DNA of 45,433 nucleotides from Syntrophales bacterium (GTDB taxonomy: Bacteria > Desulfobacterota > Syntrophia > Syntrophales > UBA8958): assembly GCA_023231165.1 (NCBI GenBank), contig JALNVY010000002.1:1-45433 (forward strand). The letters run 5' to 3'. Under the pieces are notes generated by a model, which saw only the letters and a program-made list of their open reading frames with translations, was not told the DNA's origin and ran no database searches. The stretch's first letter is position 1; each line of letters begins with the position of its first letter. Position numbers and translations under genes: made by a program. Below, one piece after another: positions 31,726 through 41,597 of the stretch.

Positions 31726-32805
31726 TTAAAAGTGTTTGATTGGTTCCGCATTCGGCTTTGTCCAAGCGCCATAGGAAATGCGAAAAACTTGATGAGGCAG
31801 CTTTTCTTCTTTAACCATTTTGTTCATCGCTGCCTTTGCATGGGATCCTAATACGCCGCACTGCAAGGAGAAGATGTATACCTCCTTGTTTGTCAGGATG
31901 CGGTGTTCCAAAACTTCTATCTCCAGATCTTTTTCGAATACAGTAATTTTTGTCGGCTTATCGTATTCAGAGAAAAGGGATGGCGCATTGGGATCAATGC
32001 CGTCATTATCGATATCAAAATTTGCATCACCGCCTTTTCTCCATGCGATGTGCAGGAACTTATCGATACCACGGGGATGATGGGAGCCAAAAACAAGACC
32101 ATAGACATTCGGACCTTTTTGAATGGAAAATGATCCGCGATAATAGGTATGACCTTCCGGTATCCAGCGGCGATAGGCATCTGCGACTATGCGATGCACA
32201 TTCTTTCCATTCATCGGCACAAAATCAGCATCCGTCACGGGGACATATTTACGGATTTCCTGAATATTTTTGAATCTATTGACCATGCCGGAGGAGATAA
32301 AAAAGATGACATCCGTCAGGGAAAGGCGTACGATGGTTTTAAAGATGTCCTCTGTGATTTGCTGCACGCCATTTTGGTCGAGGAACAGAAGATTGGCTGT
32401 TTTCCCGCGCATCAATGGTTCCCATTGTTCAAAGACTGAATGAAAATCACTTTGTTTAATGGTAAATTCGACCTGCGGTAAGGCAATTCTCTGTTCGTCG
32501 ATACATGAAGATAGATCCTGATATTTATCCGCAGCACATTCATTGAAATAGGCCCGGATTTTCTTTGTTCGATTGCCATGATGATTCAAGGCCTTGCGGA
32601 TCTCCTCGCATGTGATGAGGGGACTGCCCGGATTCCCTTCCGTATCGTTTCCAGGCCCGGCAAAAAAATCAAAAATCTGCAATGTCTCTACAGAAGGCAA
32701 ATTGATGAAGACCGGCAACCACTCACGCAGGTACTCCCGATAGAGATCCAGCTTGTCTTGTGTACCTTCGTCATAGGGCTTTTGATGAAGATCACGTCTG
32801 GGCAT
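31726..32805 (-). CDS. tcmP: three-Cys-motif partner protein TcmP
   Basis: 359 aa. Starts MPRRDLHQKPYDEGTQDKL, then the family's IFDFFAGPGNDTEGNPGSPL (an SAM-methyltransferase-like motif I), YFNECAADKYQDL and LLFLDQNGVQQI. AAAGGACGGCAGAC precedes the ATG. TcmP occurs next to radical SAM-type three-Cys proteins in mobile and defence regions; its biochemical function is not established. Followed directly by the SPL-like gene. 85 bp separate it from the methyltransferase upstream, all on the same strand, so it may be co-transcribed with the restriction genes. Confidence 0.88.
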   Translation of the reverse strand: MPRRDLHQKPYDEGTQDKLDLYREYLREWLPVFINLPSVETLQIFDFFAGPGNDTEGNPGSPLITCEEIRKALNHHGNRTKKIRAYFNECAADKYQDLSSCIDEQRIALPQVEFTIKQSDFHSVFEQWEPLMRGKTANLLFLDQNGVQQITEDIFKTIVRLSLTDVIFFISSGMVNRFKNIQEIRKYVPVTDADFVPMNGKNVHRIVADAYRRWIPEGHTYYRGSFSIQKGPNVYGLVFGSHHPRGIDKFLHIAWRKGGDANFDIDNDGIDPNAPSLFSEYDKPTKITVFEKDLEIEVLEHRILTNKEVYIFSLQCGVLGSHAKAAMNKMVKEEKLPHQVFRISYGAWTKPNAEPIKHF

Positions 32806-32890
32806 GTCTGCCGTCCTTTCTATTATTGGCGTTCCATTCGTTCATATGCAGCGATCCCAAAACAATTGTCCCCGATGTGTGGGACCATAT

Positions 32891-35800
32891 TTATTGATCT
32901 ATTCTCTCCTCCTCAGCGCCGTTCTTGCCCAGGCCCATGCGGTATTTGATGTCGTAATTGATGATGAAGTCCAACTCCTCGTGGGTAAAGCCGTAATGTT
33001 CGGCCAGGAGCTTGTCGATCTCGTCGATGATGGGTTTGGATTTCATCGCATTGAGTTCATCATATTCAATGACATGTCCCTCTTTTGTGACGATTTTCTT
33101 TCTATTACTATTTGTCCTCAAGTCGTAAGACAACCTTTCTTCGAGGTCTTTCCATTCAGTATTGCCTATACTATCAGGAATAGGGAACCATTTTACAAAG
33201 CTATCATTAACATGTTCACAATCGGCAAGCGAACTATAGAAAAGATAAAATAGGGATGAATTTAATAGATTGACTGCGAATGATTTTTTGTCTTCATTTC
33301 GAAAAGATATGGTCCTGCCGTGTGCAGGAGCTATTTCTTGATCATTTTTCTTGAAATAAGGGTAACCAGAACAGGCCTTAATCCAATATCTGCATGCTTC
33401 CTGGTAATAAACGAGCGCGGTTGAATACTTTGAAATATGGTCTGAAAGAGAAATGCTATTCTTGAGAACATTTCTAAAGATCATCAACGCTGTGTTATTA
33501 CCAATTTTTGCAATTCTATGCTTATTCACATGAACATTATGTTCACATATTTGAACGCAATCTATGGCATGGGTTCTTTCTTGAGTATAAAATCGGCAAA
33601 TTCTGGAACTAAATATTCCAGATTTGATGGTTGGGATAGACAAAATAATTGCAACAGGCATTTCTACACCATCAAACATAGATTCTGGACGTCGCGGGAA
33701 TGACGCGACAATAACTGAACTTCGCTTGATCAGCATATCCTGCAACGAAGCCATATTCTCGGATGTTATAGATGTCAATTGAACGATGAGGCTGACATTT
33801 GCAGAATTCGTTGCTATTTGGAAAGATCGGTCAAAAACATAAGCAAAAAGGTTTTTGCTATCGAAAGTCTTATAATTATTAGCGATTAATTTGTAGCCAT
33901 GTTTAGCTTCGGAATATACTACGTATGGTGGATTTCCGATAATCACATCAAACCCGCCGTGGCCGTGAACAATCTCGTAAAATTCGGCAAACCAGTGGAA
34001 GGGCCGGTGGGTGGTCCTCCAGTCTGAAAACTTTACTTTGGCGTAATGCTGTTTGTGCAGGAGCACATCCAGGGCATGGGTTAGCTTTTCCAACCGTGCG
34101 TTCAGGTTGTCTTTGGCGGTTCTGAAATCCCCATAGACCGTGCTTCCGGTAAGTTGGATCTCCTTGTATCGCGTAAAGGCCCGCGCCACGATACCACACT
34201 TCTCTTCAATTTTCTCGACGTCATCGTCGAAATCCAGCATACTCGACTTATTGCCGAAAAACGCCTCTTTGATCTGGGCTTCCGTCGCATACCCGATCAG
34301 CGTGTTCCCGACGCGAATATTGAAATCCACATCGGGCAATGGTTCCAGTCCCAGATTGGGTTTGCGGTAGTCAGCGTCGACTGTGGCCGCAAGCTTGAGG
34401 AAGAGGCGCAGCTTGGCGATTTCCACGGCCTCGTTCATAATGTCCACGCCGTAGAGGTTGTTCAGAATGATGGATTTGTAGATAAAGTAGGCCTGATTGG
34501 GGTGCTGTTCATTCTGGACTTGTGCCAGGGTTTCCCGGAAGAACTTGTATTTATGGCCGAAGGTCTTTTTCTCGACCGCATTGGCCCGGTCCTCGTCCTC
34601 CACATAGGCCCGCATCCGGAGTAGACAGGTCTCGTAAAGGGGTTCCAGAATGTTCATCGCCGCAAAGAGAAAGGCCCCCGATCCACAGGTCGGATCGAGG
34701 ATGGTCGCCTTGCAGAGGGCCTTGTAGAAGTGACGGATAAAGTCGGGGTCGGCGATGTTTTCCAGGAGGTCTTGGGCAAACTGGCGGATGTTCAGGTTAC
34801 AGGTGATGAAGTCGTTGATGTTTGTTATGTCGCCGTCGGTGATTTTCCGGCTAAGATCGGCGCACCGTTTGCGGCGCTCGATAAGCTCGCGATAGATCTC
34901 TGTAGGGAGCCCGATGTCCGAAGGGGCCGATTTGTTCCAATCCTTACGCAGATCGCATAGGTAAGGACCCGTGCCGTCCACGACCCGCTCTGCTAATTCA
35001 GGGTCAAAACCTTTCTTTATTTCCGGGGGTAGATCGTCAAACAATTTCTCTGTGTCGGGGACGCCTTTCTTGACAGCGTCATAGATGTAGTCGTTGCCGC
35101 TTTCCCGAACCATGCTCCAGACCGGCCCGTCGGCCTTGAAGCCGATTGGATGGCTGCGCTTCGTTTCATCGAAGAGAAAGGGGATGATGCAGTTCCTGCC
35201 GATATAGTCGGTGATGTCTTCTTTGGTGTAGTAGGCCCCCATCTGGGAGCGATCGTTGATGTATTTCTCAAAGATATAACCGATGACATCGGGATTGACG
35301 TCCTTTCCGGAAGATTCGGCGCGGGTGTCCAGATACCAATTGAACTCGTCGAAAAAGGCAAAAAGACGCTCAAAGGCCGTGTCGTCGATGTCAAGATCCC
35401 GGTTCAGTTTTTCAAGCTCGTGTTCGTCGAAGAGGCCGCCGTTCAGGTAAGGTACATTGCCGATTTCCACGGTCAGTTCCTTGCTATGCGCAGGCGAACC
35501 AAGGCCCTGGTGAAAGAGGACGAGCAAGAAGGCGCGGTAGAAGGAGTAGAATTTACCCTTTCCTTTTTGTTCCCCGCAGGCCTTGAGCTTGTCCTGAAGG
35601 TAGTTGCGGTTGTTGTCCAGAAAACCTTTCTTCTGGATGAAGTAGCAAAACATGAGGCGGTTGAGCATGAGCGAGGCGTACCATTCCCGGTCGCCCTGGG
35701 CTTGTATCCCCTTGATGAATCCGAGAAACGCGGTGTGCTCCTTCTTGAAGCCCTCGTAGAATTTTTTTGTGACCTTTTCGTTATTCTGTTGGAAATTCTT

Positions 35801-36262
35801 AGCTACGCGGCCCGTCACATCCACAATGGTGATCCTGTCTTCCTCGTCTAAGGTAAAAAACAGGCCGCTTGCCCGCTGATAGAGAAGCTCCGGGCTCTGT
35901 TCTTTCTTGTAGCGGGTTTCCGTGACTTTGGTGGGTTTTCCCGTCTGACGGACGGCCAACTGCCAGACCTGTTCGGTTTGGGCCGTATCGATGTAGATAA
36001 TCAGATGTTCCTGAAATAGTTTGGTCACACTTTGTTCGACCTTCTTGCGCATAGCGTAATCGGGAATCCTGCCTTGCGCATCCGGCTCGCACAAAAGAAT
36101 TTTAAAGCCGCTTTTTTCCACGACCGATTCGAGTACGAATGTGGATTCGTCCACGGCGATGGGTTGTTTGATCCGGTCGTTGTTCCAGCCCATGTCGATG
36201 AAGAGCTCTTTGAATCTGAAGGCTTTGATGTAGGCACTGAAAGCATCTTTGGAAAGGTTCAT
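32891..36262 (-). CDS. Eco57I-like N6-adenine DNA methyltransferase, large
   Basis: 1123 aa. The N-terminus (1-200) has an endonuclease-fold-like region, with ESVVEKSGFKILLCEP and LIIYIDTAQTEQVWQLAVRQ, a pattern in type IIG/ISP-like enzymes; catalytic residues cannot be confirmed by eye. Motif I DPTCGSGAFLF lies near residue 525 and motif IV NPPYVVY near 774, so it is an N6-adenine methylase. The C-terminal ~300 residues are probably a TaqI-like target-recognition domain. The ATG overlaps the helicase stop (ATGA). The AT-rich stretch 33000-33900 coding for the specificity part differs in composition from the rest, as expected for exchangeable recognition domains. Confidence 0.88.
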   Translation of the reverse strand: MNLSKDAFSAYIKAFRFKELFIDMGWNNDRIKQPIAVDESTFVLESVVEKSGFKILLCEPDAQGRIPDYAMRKKVEQSVTKLFQEHLIIYIDTAQTEQVWQLAVRQTGKPTKVTETRYKKEQSPELLYQRASGLFFTLDEEDRITIVDVTGRVAKNFQQNNEKVTKKFYEGFKKEHTAFLGFIKGIQAQGDREWYASLMLNRLMFCYFIQKKGFLDNNRNYLQDKLKACGEQKGKGKFYSFYRAFLLVLFHQGLGSPAHSKELTVEIGNVPYLNGGLFDEHELEKLNRDLDIDDTAFERLFAFFDEFNWYLDTRAESSGKDVNPDVIGYIFEKYINDRSQMGAYYTKEDITDYIGRNCIIPFLFDETKRSHPIGFKADGPVWSMVRESGNDYIYDAVKKGVPDTEKLFDDLPPEIKKGFDPELAERVVDGTGPYLCDLRKDWNKSAPSDIGLPTEIYRELIERRKRCADLSRKITDGDITNINDFITCNLNIRQFAQDLLENIADPDFIRHFYKALCKATILDPTCGSGAFLFAAMNILEPLYETCLLRMRAYVEDEDRANAVEKKTFGHKYKFFRETLAQVQNEQHPNQAYFIYKSIILNNLYGVDIMNEAVEIAKLRLFLKLAATVDADYRKPNLGLEPLPDVDFNIRVGNTLIGYATEAQIKEAFFGNKSSMLDFDDDVEKIEEKCGIVARAFTRYKEIQLTGSTVYGDFRTAKDNLNARLEKLTHALDVLLHKQHYAKVKFSDWRTTHRPFHWFAEFYEIVHGHGGFDVIIGNPPYVVYSEAKHGYKLIANNYKTFDSKNLFAYVFDRSFQIATNSANVSLIVQLTSITSENMASLQDMLIKRSSVIVASFPRRPESMFDGVEMPVAIILSIPTIKSGIFSSRICRFYTQERTHAIDCVQICEHNVHVNKHRIAKIGNNTALMIFRNVLKNSISLSDHISKYSTALVYYQEACRYWIKACSGYPYFKKNDQEIAPAHGRTISFRNEDKKSFAVNLLNSSLFYLFYSSLADCEHVNDSFVKWFPIPDSIGNTEWKDLEERLSYDLRTNSNRKKIVTKEGHVIEYDELNAMKSKPIIDEIDKLLAEHYGFTHEELDFIINYDIKYRMGLGKNGAEEERIDQ

Positions 36263-39200
36263 TCGGCATGCTCCGTTTTGAGGCCAAGCGAGCAGATGAT
36301 CTGAGGATCGCGGATTTCCGGCTCATCGTCGCTGGTAATGCAAAGCTTGGCTTCTTCTCTCAAGGATGTCACTAGTTCCGCCAGTTGCTCGTCCGAAACA
36401 CCGGCCTTAAGTTGGCGGCTCAAGGTGTCGCGGGCGAATTCTTTGAGGGGGTATTTATAGATGTCATCTACGGCCCGTTTGAGGGGCTCCGTCATAAACA
36501 ATGTGCCGTCGTATTCCTTGCAAAATCGGTCCAGACGCATGTACACGCGATATTTGACCCCTGTTTTCTTCCCCAGCGTTCCGCCTTGATTCTTCTCTTC
36601 TTCCCGAATTAACGCCATGCTCGACTTGACGATATCATGATGATTTTCCAGCCGTTCAACGGGCGGTGTATGGGTATGGCATTCCGCAACTTTCAGGATA
36701 GCCAGTTGGGATTGGGTAATCAACTGCCCTTTGGCATCCATCCAGGTCAACACGTCATTGTCTTCTACAGTACGGGTATAGACGATCACGCCGTCTTTGC
36801 CGGGAAAAGCGGTAGTGGCCTTTGTGGAATAGACGACATTCGGCATGTCGGGAATCAGTTTGGTGAGCGCCGGGTTTGCATCCGTGGCGTTTTTCCAGAT
36901 CTGATAGGCATAGGAGGCCAGGTCCACTTCATTGTCGTCATCCTCGTCCAGAATGCCCGACTTCTCACTGTAAAGATCGTGGATGCTTACAGGATCGCCG
37001 TCAAAGAACACCTCATCGGAACCGACCACCTCGGCGTTTTCCGTGATCCGGCGCTGGAGTCTGCCGCGAAGCCGGATAATCCGCTCAATGCCGTCGGCGG
37101 GCAGGAATGAATAGCAGAGAATTTCCTGAGACTTCTGACCGATACGATCCACACGACCCGCTCTCTGGATCAAACGGATGATCGCCCAAGGCAGGTCGAA
37201 GTTGACGACGATATGGCCGTCCTGCAAATTCTGCCCCTCGCTGAGGACATCAGTGGTAATTAGAACGCGCAGATCTTGACCTGTTCGGGTGATTTCATGT
37301 TTTTCATTGCTTTCAGGGCTGAACCGATGGGCGAGTGCGGTCGGGTTGTCATTGTCGCCGGTGACGCATTCGATCTTCGTTACACCCATTGCCTTCATGT
37401 GGATGGTCAGATATTCCGCCGTGTCTGCATATTGGGTGAAGACGAGCACCTTTTCGTCCCGGTGCTTCTCTTCAAGGAGTCGATGAAGGGATAGTAACTT
37501 CTGATCTTTTGCCGGGTCCCATGGACCGGCCATTTTCAGGATCTTGATGATTTCCCAACCGTCGCTAATCAGTTCTTTCATTAGGTCCTTGGCAAACAGG
37601 GCGGAACGAATCCACTCAAATCGGTTCTTATGCGCCCCTGCGAATAGTTCGTAGACTTCCTTACCCTTTTTCAGATATGCGCTTTCATCCATGAGAACCT
37701 GAAAACCGGGATCGTCGTCGTCCGTATCCTGATCTTCCAGAAAGTCATCCAGATTATCTATGATGTTCTTCCCGATCGGTAGAGGGAGATTGTTCTCGAT
37801 GGCATGGATGAAGACAAAATTCCGAAGAACATGCCGTGCCAGGGACAACTGGAAGGCGAAACCGGAGCTCTCTAGGCGTTTGAAGAGGTTTGTACGGCAA
37901 AACCCCATGAGCCGCTTGCCCGCCCGTGAAAGGTTGGCGATGATTCTTTCTTCTTCAGCGCTTGTCTTGTCTACCGGCTTGGGGTCCAGGTAATTGGCAA
38001 GGCCATATCTGGGCAGATCGAGATGGTTAATCCGGTTCACCACACCATCGGAATAGAGCCGGGCGTATTGGTCATTGGTGTCTTTCTCGTCGAAGGCAAA
38101 CACCACCTTTCTGGGGATGCGGTCCGGAAAATAGGAACGCTTGCCGTTTTTGAAGGTGAGAAACCGCCGCCCTGTTTCGGAGTCCAGTGAAGAATAGTGT
38201 GTGCGAACAAAACTTCTCGTTCTCCGGACCAGATACAGGCGCATCAATTCACGCCAGTCATCGGCATGATTGCTTTTTTCAAAGGCCTTGACACTGCGGA
38301 TGAATGTTTCCGTGTGTCTGGCGAGGAATTGAACCTGCCCCCCGATGGTGTTGATGTAATGCTCGGGAGAAATCCCAAGGTCTTTGTCGTCGGAAAGGAA
38401 CAAGCGTAGCTGGTTGGAAAGATCGGTGTATGACTTGTTGTATGGTGTTGCCGAAAGTAAAACCACCTTGCTTTCATTCTCCTCAAGGTAGTTTTTTATC
38501 GCCCGATAACGGCTTCCCTGATCATTTCTGAGGTTGTGGCTTTCGTCGATGACGACCAACCGGTAGCGCCGCAGGTTGGGCAGGGTGGACTGAACCATGC
38601 TCTGGGAAATAACCTTGGCGCGCAGTTGGTACTTGTGGGCGTAACCTTCCCACATATCCTTCAGGTTCTTAGGGCAGATGATTAAGGTCTCGAAATAGAA
38701 ATCTTCTTCACAAAGTTTGGCAATGGCGGTTGCGATGATGGTTTTGCCCAAACCGACCACATCACCGATCATCACCCCATCTCGTTTATTCAAGTGATGA
38801 ACCGCGACGAGTACCGCTTTTTTCTGAAAATCCAGAAGTTCGTCCTGGAATATTTTCGGCAGTTTGAATTCGCTAATGCCAGCTCTGGCCTCTTGTGACA
38901 AGTGATAAGCCATTTTCAGGTAGATATGATAGGGTGAAACCGGCTTTTCCGCAGCCCAGCTTGTATCGATGATTTCAATCAGTTCCTGGGTTATATCGAG
39001 ACACCAGCGGTCATTCCAGCGGTCATCAAACCATCTTGCCAGTTTATTTGCTGCATCTTGTTCCAGCACATCGACATTCAATTCTCCCTGTTTAGAAAGC
39101 CCAGCAAGGGTGAGGTTACTGCTGCCGACAAACCCGACTACGGGAACGCGGGCATCTTCACTATAAGCAAGGTATAGTTTGGCATGCAACGGATGTCTTG

Positions 39201-39621
39201 AATGGAGTTTGACAACCGTCTTTCCTTCACTCATCTGCTTGCTGAGATGTCGAAGCGCGGCTTCATCCGCGCTGGAAGGTATGCCGATTGTCAATTGTTC
39301 TCGAAAATCACGGGCGAGCTTCTTTTTGATCTTCACGACTTCAGATTGGTCGATAGTGTCCGATTTGATATCGCGATATTGTTCCCTCACACTTTCAACG
39401 GGATTTTTCTGCATGCCCACCAGAAGTCGGCAGTACCGTTGCACTTGATCCTTGCTTTCAACAATCCAGTCACCTGGGAGACACTCGATTTCAGTATGGA
39501 TTTCTTTCCACCCACGCAGATTAAAGTAACCAACACAAAAGTCGGCCCGTGAGGAGAGTTTTAAGGTTTCTTTTAAACCATCGGTCAGCACTTTGGTTAT
39601 ATTATCATAGATCGTCGGCAC
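36259..39621 (-). CDS. PLD-nuclease domain fused to SNF2-type helicase
   Basis: 1120 aa. Residues 1-230 are a phospholipase D-like nuclease: HAKLYLAY (HxK near 145) and VGFVGSSNLTLAG (GSxN). Residues 255-500 are SNF2 helicase motifs: GVMIGDVVGLGKTIIATA (Walker A near 285), VVIDESHNLRN (DESH near 357) and LLSATPYNKS. The second RecA domain includes VFTQYADTAEYL, LITTDVLSEGQNL and LIQRAGRVDRIGQ (near 818). With the overlapping methyltransferase it forms a two-gene restriction-like module in which the PLD domain would cut and the helicase translocate. PLD-helicase plus methylase genes also occur in DISARM-like systems, but DrmA/DrmB are absent. Confidence 0.88.
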   Translation of the reverse strand: MPTIYDNITKVLTDGLKETLKLSSRADFCVGYFNLRGWKEIHTEIECLPGDWIVESKDQVQRYCRLLVGMQKNPVESVREQYRDIKSDTIDQSEVVKIKKKLARDFREQLTIGIPSSADEAALRHLSKQMSEGKTVVKLHSRHPLHAKLYLAYSEDARVPVVGFVGSSNLTLAGLSKQGELNVDVLEQDAANKLARWFDDRWNDRWCLDITQELIEIIDTSWAAEKPVSPYHIYLKMAYHLSQEARAGISEFKLPKIFQDELLDFQKKAVLVAVHHLNKRDGVMIGDVVGLGKTIIATAIAKLCEEDFYFETLIICPKNLKDMWEGYAHKYQLRAKVISQSMVQSTLPNLRRYRLVVIDESHNLRNDQGSRYRAIKNYLEENESKVVLLSATPYNKSYTDLSNQLRLFLSDDKDLGISPEHYINTIGGQVQFLARHTETFIRSVKAFEKSNHADDWRELMRLYLVRRTRSFVRTHYSSLDSETGRRFLTFKNGKRSYFPDRIPRKVVFAFDEKDTNDQYARLYSDGVVNRINHLDLPRYGLANYLDPKPVDKTSAEEERIIANLSRAGKRLMGFCRTNLFKRLESSGFAFQLSLARHVLRNFVFIHAIENNLPLPIGKNIIDNLDDFLEDQDTDDDDPGFQVLMDESAYLKKGKEVYELFAGAHKNRFEWIRSALFAKDLMKELISDGWEIIKILKMAGPWDPAKDQKLLSLHRLLEEKHRDEKVLVFTQYADTAEYLTIHMKAMGVTKIECVTGDNDNPTALAHRFSPESNEKHEITRTGQDLRVLITTDVLSEGQNLQDGHIVVNFDLPWAIIRLIQRAGRVDRIGQKSQEILCYSFLPADGIERIIRLRGRLQRRITENAEVVGSDEVFFDGDPVSIHDLYSEKSGILDEDDDNEVDLASYAYQIWKNATDANPALTKLIPDMPNVVYSTKATTAFPGKDGVIVYTRTVEDNDVLTWMDAKGQLITQSQLAILKVAECHTHTPPVERLENHHDIVKSSMALIREEEKNQGGTLGKKTGVKYRVYMRLDRFCKEYDGTLFMTEPLKRAVDDIYKYPLKEFARDTLSRQLKAGVSDEQLAELVTSLREEAKLCITSDDEPEIRDPQIICSLGLKTEHAE

Positions 39622-39990
39622 TTTATTACTCTCCTGTCTGCATTTTGGTTTTCATAAAGGTGTATTCAATACTTTACATAGCATAATTAATGGGAAAATA
39701 ATATTGGTGATTATGTAATGGACTACGGTATGATACTCGCTATTGATAAGTTGTAATTTAGGAAGAACAGCCGGATTCTGGATGAGCGCATAATGGTTGC
39801 CAAAGCATCGCATGTTTCGGTCCGTATTCATTCAACATAATGTAATGAAGATCCGATGTAAGCATTAGGCATTTTAAGCGATTGGCTGCAATTCATAAAA
39901 AATGAGCTGCACAACTTCGCATTCTTGACACACTCATCTAAAAATATATATCCGCAAAACTTTCTATTGTGCGAGGAGAAGAAAAACAAG

Positions 39991-41037
39991 TCAACGTTTA
40001 AATGGCTTGGCCTTGTTAAATTTTGGAATGATCAGCGCATAGGTGTCACCCCAGTAATTTTTTGCTTTGACGGAGATTTTTTGTTTCGTTAAAATGTCCC
40101 CACTGCTGGTCTCCCACCAAGACAAATCTTCCATAGCGTCGGCAGACTCAGCTTTGCCGCTGTGAACGGTATAAATTACCGAATGCTCAGGTACACGCAT
40201 ATTTTCATGAATTAAGATACCCTGCTCCTTTGCTGCCTCGTTCGGAGTGACTTTTATGGCACGTAAAACTGGAATCGGAAGCGTACTGAAATCAAAGCTA
40301 TGTTGAGCCGCTAGTTGTCTGCTTTCTGATTTCTTTAGCCCCTTTTTACACAGTACCAACAAACATGGTTCCGGCCATGCTTTAACAATGCCGATGAGAG
40401 AGGCCAAATTACTCGCCTCTGGACACAGAGTTTGCCTCAGGGTTTCGATTTGTTCAAAGGAAATTTCTCCCTTGATGAGCGGCTTTACAAAAGGATTATA
40501 GAATCCGAATTTTCCGGCAATGAGATCGATTACGACTTCCTCGGGGTCTTTATTAGAAAGATGCACGGTTCTCATAAAACATAAGCGTGACTGATCCGTG
40601 AGAATAAGTAGGTGAGCCACCTCATGCCATTTTGTAAAATATGCCCTTGCAGCATTACTCCCCCTGCAATCAATTATGGAAACAAATTCAGGTTCCCAAG
40701 GTTCTCTCTTTGATCTGCGGTATGTTATACCTAGCACTTCATCAGAAAATTCATGATCGATGGTTGCGAATATCTTTTCCCCCTGCTTTAAATATTTTGC
40801 TTTAATGGCAGCAAGATCGTCGTCGCTGTGAATTTCCTCGAAAGATGTATCAAGCTTACCGGCTACCCAGCATAGAAAATCAGACAACGAAGGGCAGTCA
40901 ATAGCTTCCTTCAGAAATTTCTTGATTCGTTTTTCACAAAAGTTCAGGATATCTGAGACAGGATTATTACTTGATCTGATACCTAAATCTTTGGCTAATC
41001 TCCAAATTTTTGTTGACTGATTTAATCTCGTGGCCAC
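39991..41037 (-). CDS. ImmA/IrrE-type metallopeptidase
   Basis: 348 aa, GTG start immediately after the Xre stop, with AAAGGAGGC upstream. FTKWHEVAHLLIL gives HEVAH (His138, Glu139, His142), and DPEEVVIDLIAGKFGF is the usual third-ligand helix. ImmA peptidases cleave or inactivate a partner Xre repressor to induce a mobile element or stress genes. Longer than ImmA of ICEBs1 (~170 aa); the extra C-terminal ~150 residues may sense a signal. Xre-ImmA pairing and divergence from the ubiquitin-like operon imply control of that operon. The 369-bp gap to the helicase (39622-39990) shows no gene. Confidence 0.85.
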   Translation of the reverse strand: MATRLNQSTKIWRLAKDLGIRSSNNPVSDILNFCEKRIKKFLKEAIDCPSLSDFLCWVAGKLDTSFEEIHSDDDLAAIKAKYLKQGEKIFATIDHEFSDEVLGITYRRSKREPWEPEFVSIIDCRGSNAARAYFTKWHEVAHLLILTDQSRLCFMRTVHLSNKDPEEVVIDLIAGKFGFYNPFVKPLIKGEISFEQIETLRQTLCPEASNLASLIGIVKAWPEPCLLVLCKKGLKKSESRQLAAQHSFDFSTLPIPVLRAIKVTPNEAAKEQGILIHENMRVPEHSVIYTVHSGKAESADAMEDLSWWETSSGDILTKQKISVKAKNYWGDTYALIIPKFNKAKPFKR

Positions 41038-41442
41038 TTATTTAAATGCCTCCTTTATGGCTTCATGGAATTTTTTCCAACCATCAACCGTCAACTCCTT
41101 GCGATATTTCGTGCCCCTTCTGGCAACGACTGAGTTGAACGTACTTAACAGATCGAGCGTAGCGCTATAGCTAAGCCCCAATTCTTCTGCCGCCTCGGAT
41201 AATTCCTGGGGAATGATAATTTGATCAGTTTTTGCGTTCTCCGTAACTCTTCCCGCGAGTAAATAATCAACAGAAGCCCCTAACTCATTGGCGAGTCTCA
41301 ATATGCCCTGTGAGCCAATGTTCGTTTTATCATTCTCGACATCACTTAAAAAACCTTTGCTCATCCCAGCCTTCTTGGCGAGTTCTTCCTGAGTCAGGTT
41401 TCTTTTTTCTCTAATTTCCCGGATTCTCTTACCTGTGGTCAA
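41038..41442 (-). CDS. Xre-family repressor (partner of ImmA)
   Basis: 134 aa from TTG 41442, chosen because TTGGAGGAGAGAAAAA precedes it and the cro/C1 helix-turn-helix starts right away (TTGKRIREIREKRNLTQEEL, then KAGMSKGFLSDVENDK, LANELGASVDYLLAG). The upstream in-frame extension to 41658 would cross the operator palindromes and has unlike composition, so I reject it. C-terminal ~65 residues carry a dimerisation-like helical region. Likely represses the divergent operon starting at 41598 and itself; the adjacent ImmA may relieve it. Confidence 0.82.
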   Translation of the reverse strand: MTTGKRIREIREKRNLTQEELAKKAGMSKGFLSDVENDKTNIGSQGILRLANELGASVDYLLAGRVTENAKTDQIIIPQELSEAAEELGLSYSATLDLLSTFNSVVARRGTKYRKELTVDGWKKFHEAIKEAFK

Positions 41443-41473
41443 TTTTTCTCTCCTCCAACCATGTAGCGTGTTA

Positions 41474-41522
41474 GTTCTGTATACAAGAACATGGTAACGA
41501 AATGCAAGAAATATATTTCTTG
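41474..41522. promoter_or_regulatory. two palindromic operators between Xre and ubiquitin-like operon
   Basis: GTTCTGTATACAAGAAC (41474-41490) is a near palindrome centred on GTATAC, and CAAGAAATATATTTCTTG (41505-41522) is a perfect 18-bp palindrome. Both contain CAAGAA. They lie between the leftward TTG start at 41442 and the rightward ATG at 41598, so one repressor could control both. The most direct candidate is the Xre protein. Confidence 0.6.
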
Positions 41523-41597
41523 ACAGATCAAAAATAGTTCGATATACAGTATCAAACATCGCGTATAGCGAAATAATAAAGACGGAGGAAATTTTAC

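Noticed and set aside
35150..35851. 233-aa plus-strand frame opposite the methyltransferase
   Set aside because: Antisense to a well-supported gene; no family resemblance.
31726..39621. Complete DISARM or BREX system
   Set aside because: DrmA, DrmB, PglZ and BrxC/BrxL signatures are not present; only a helicase/PLD and a methylase resemble parts of these systems.
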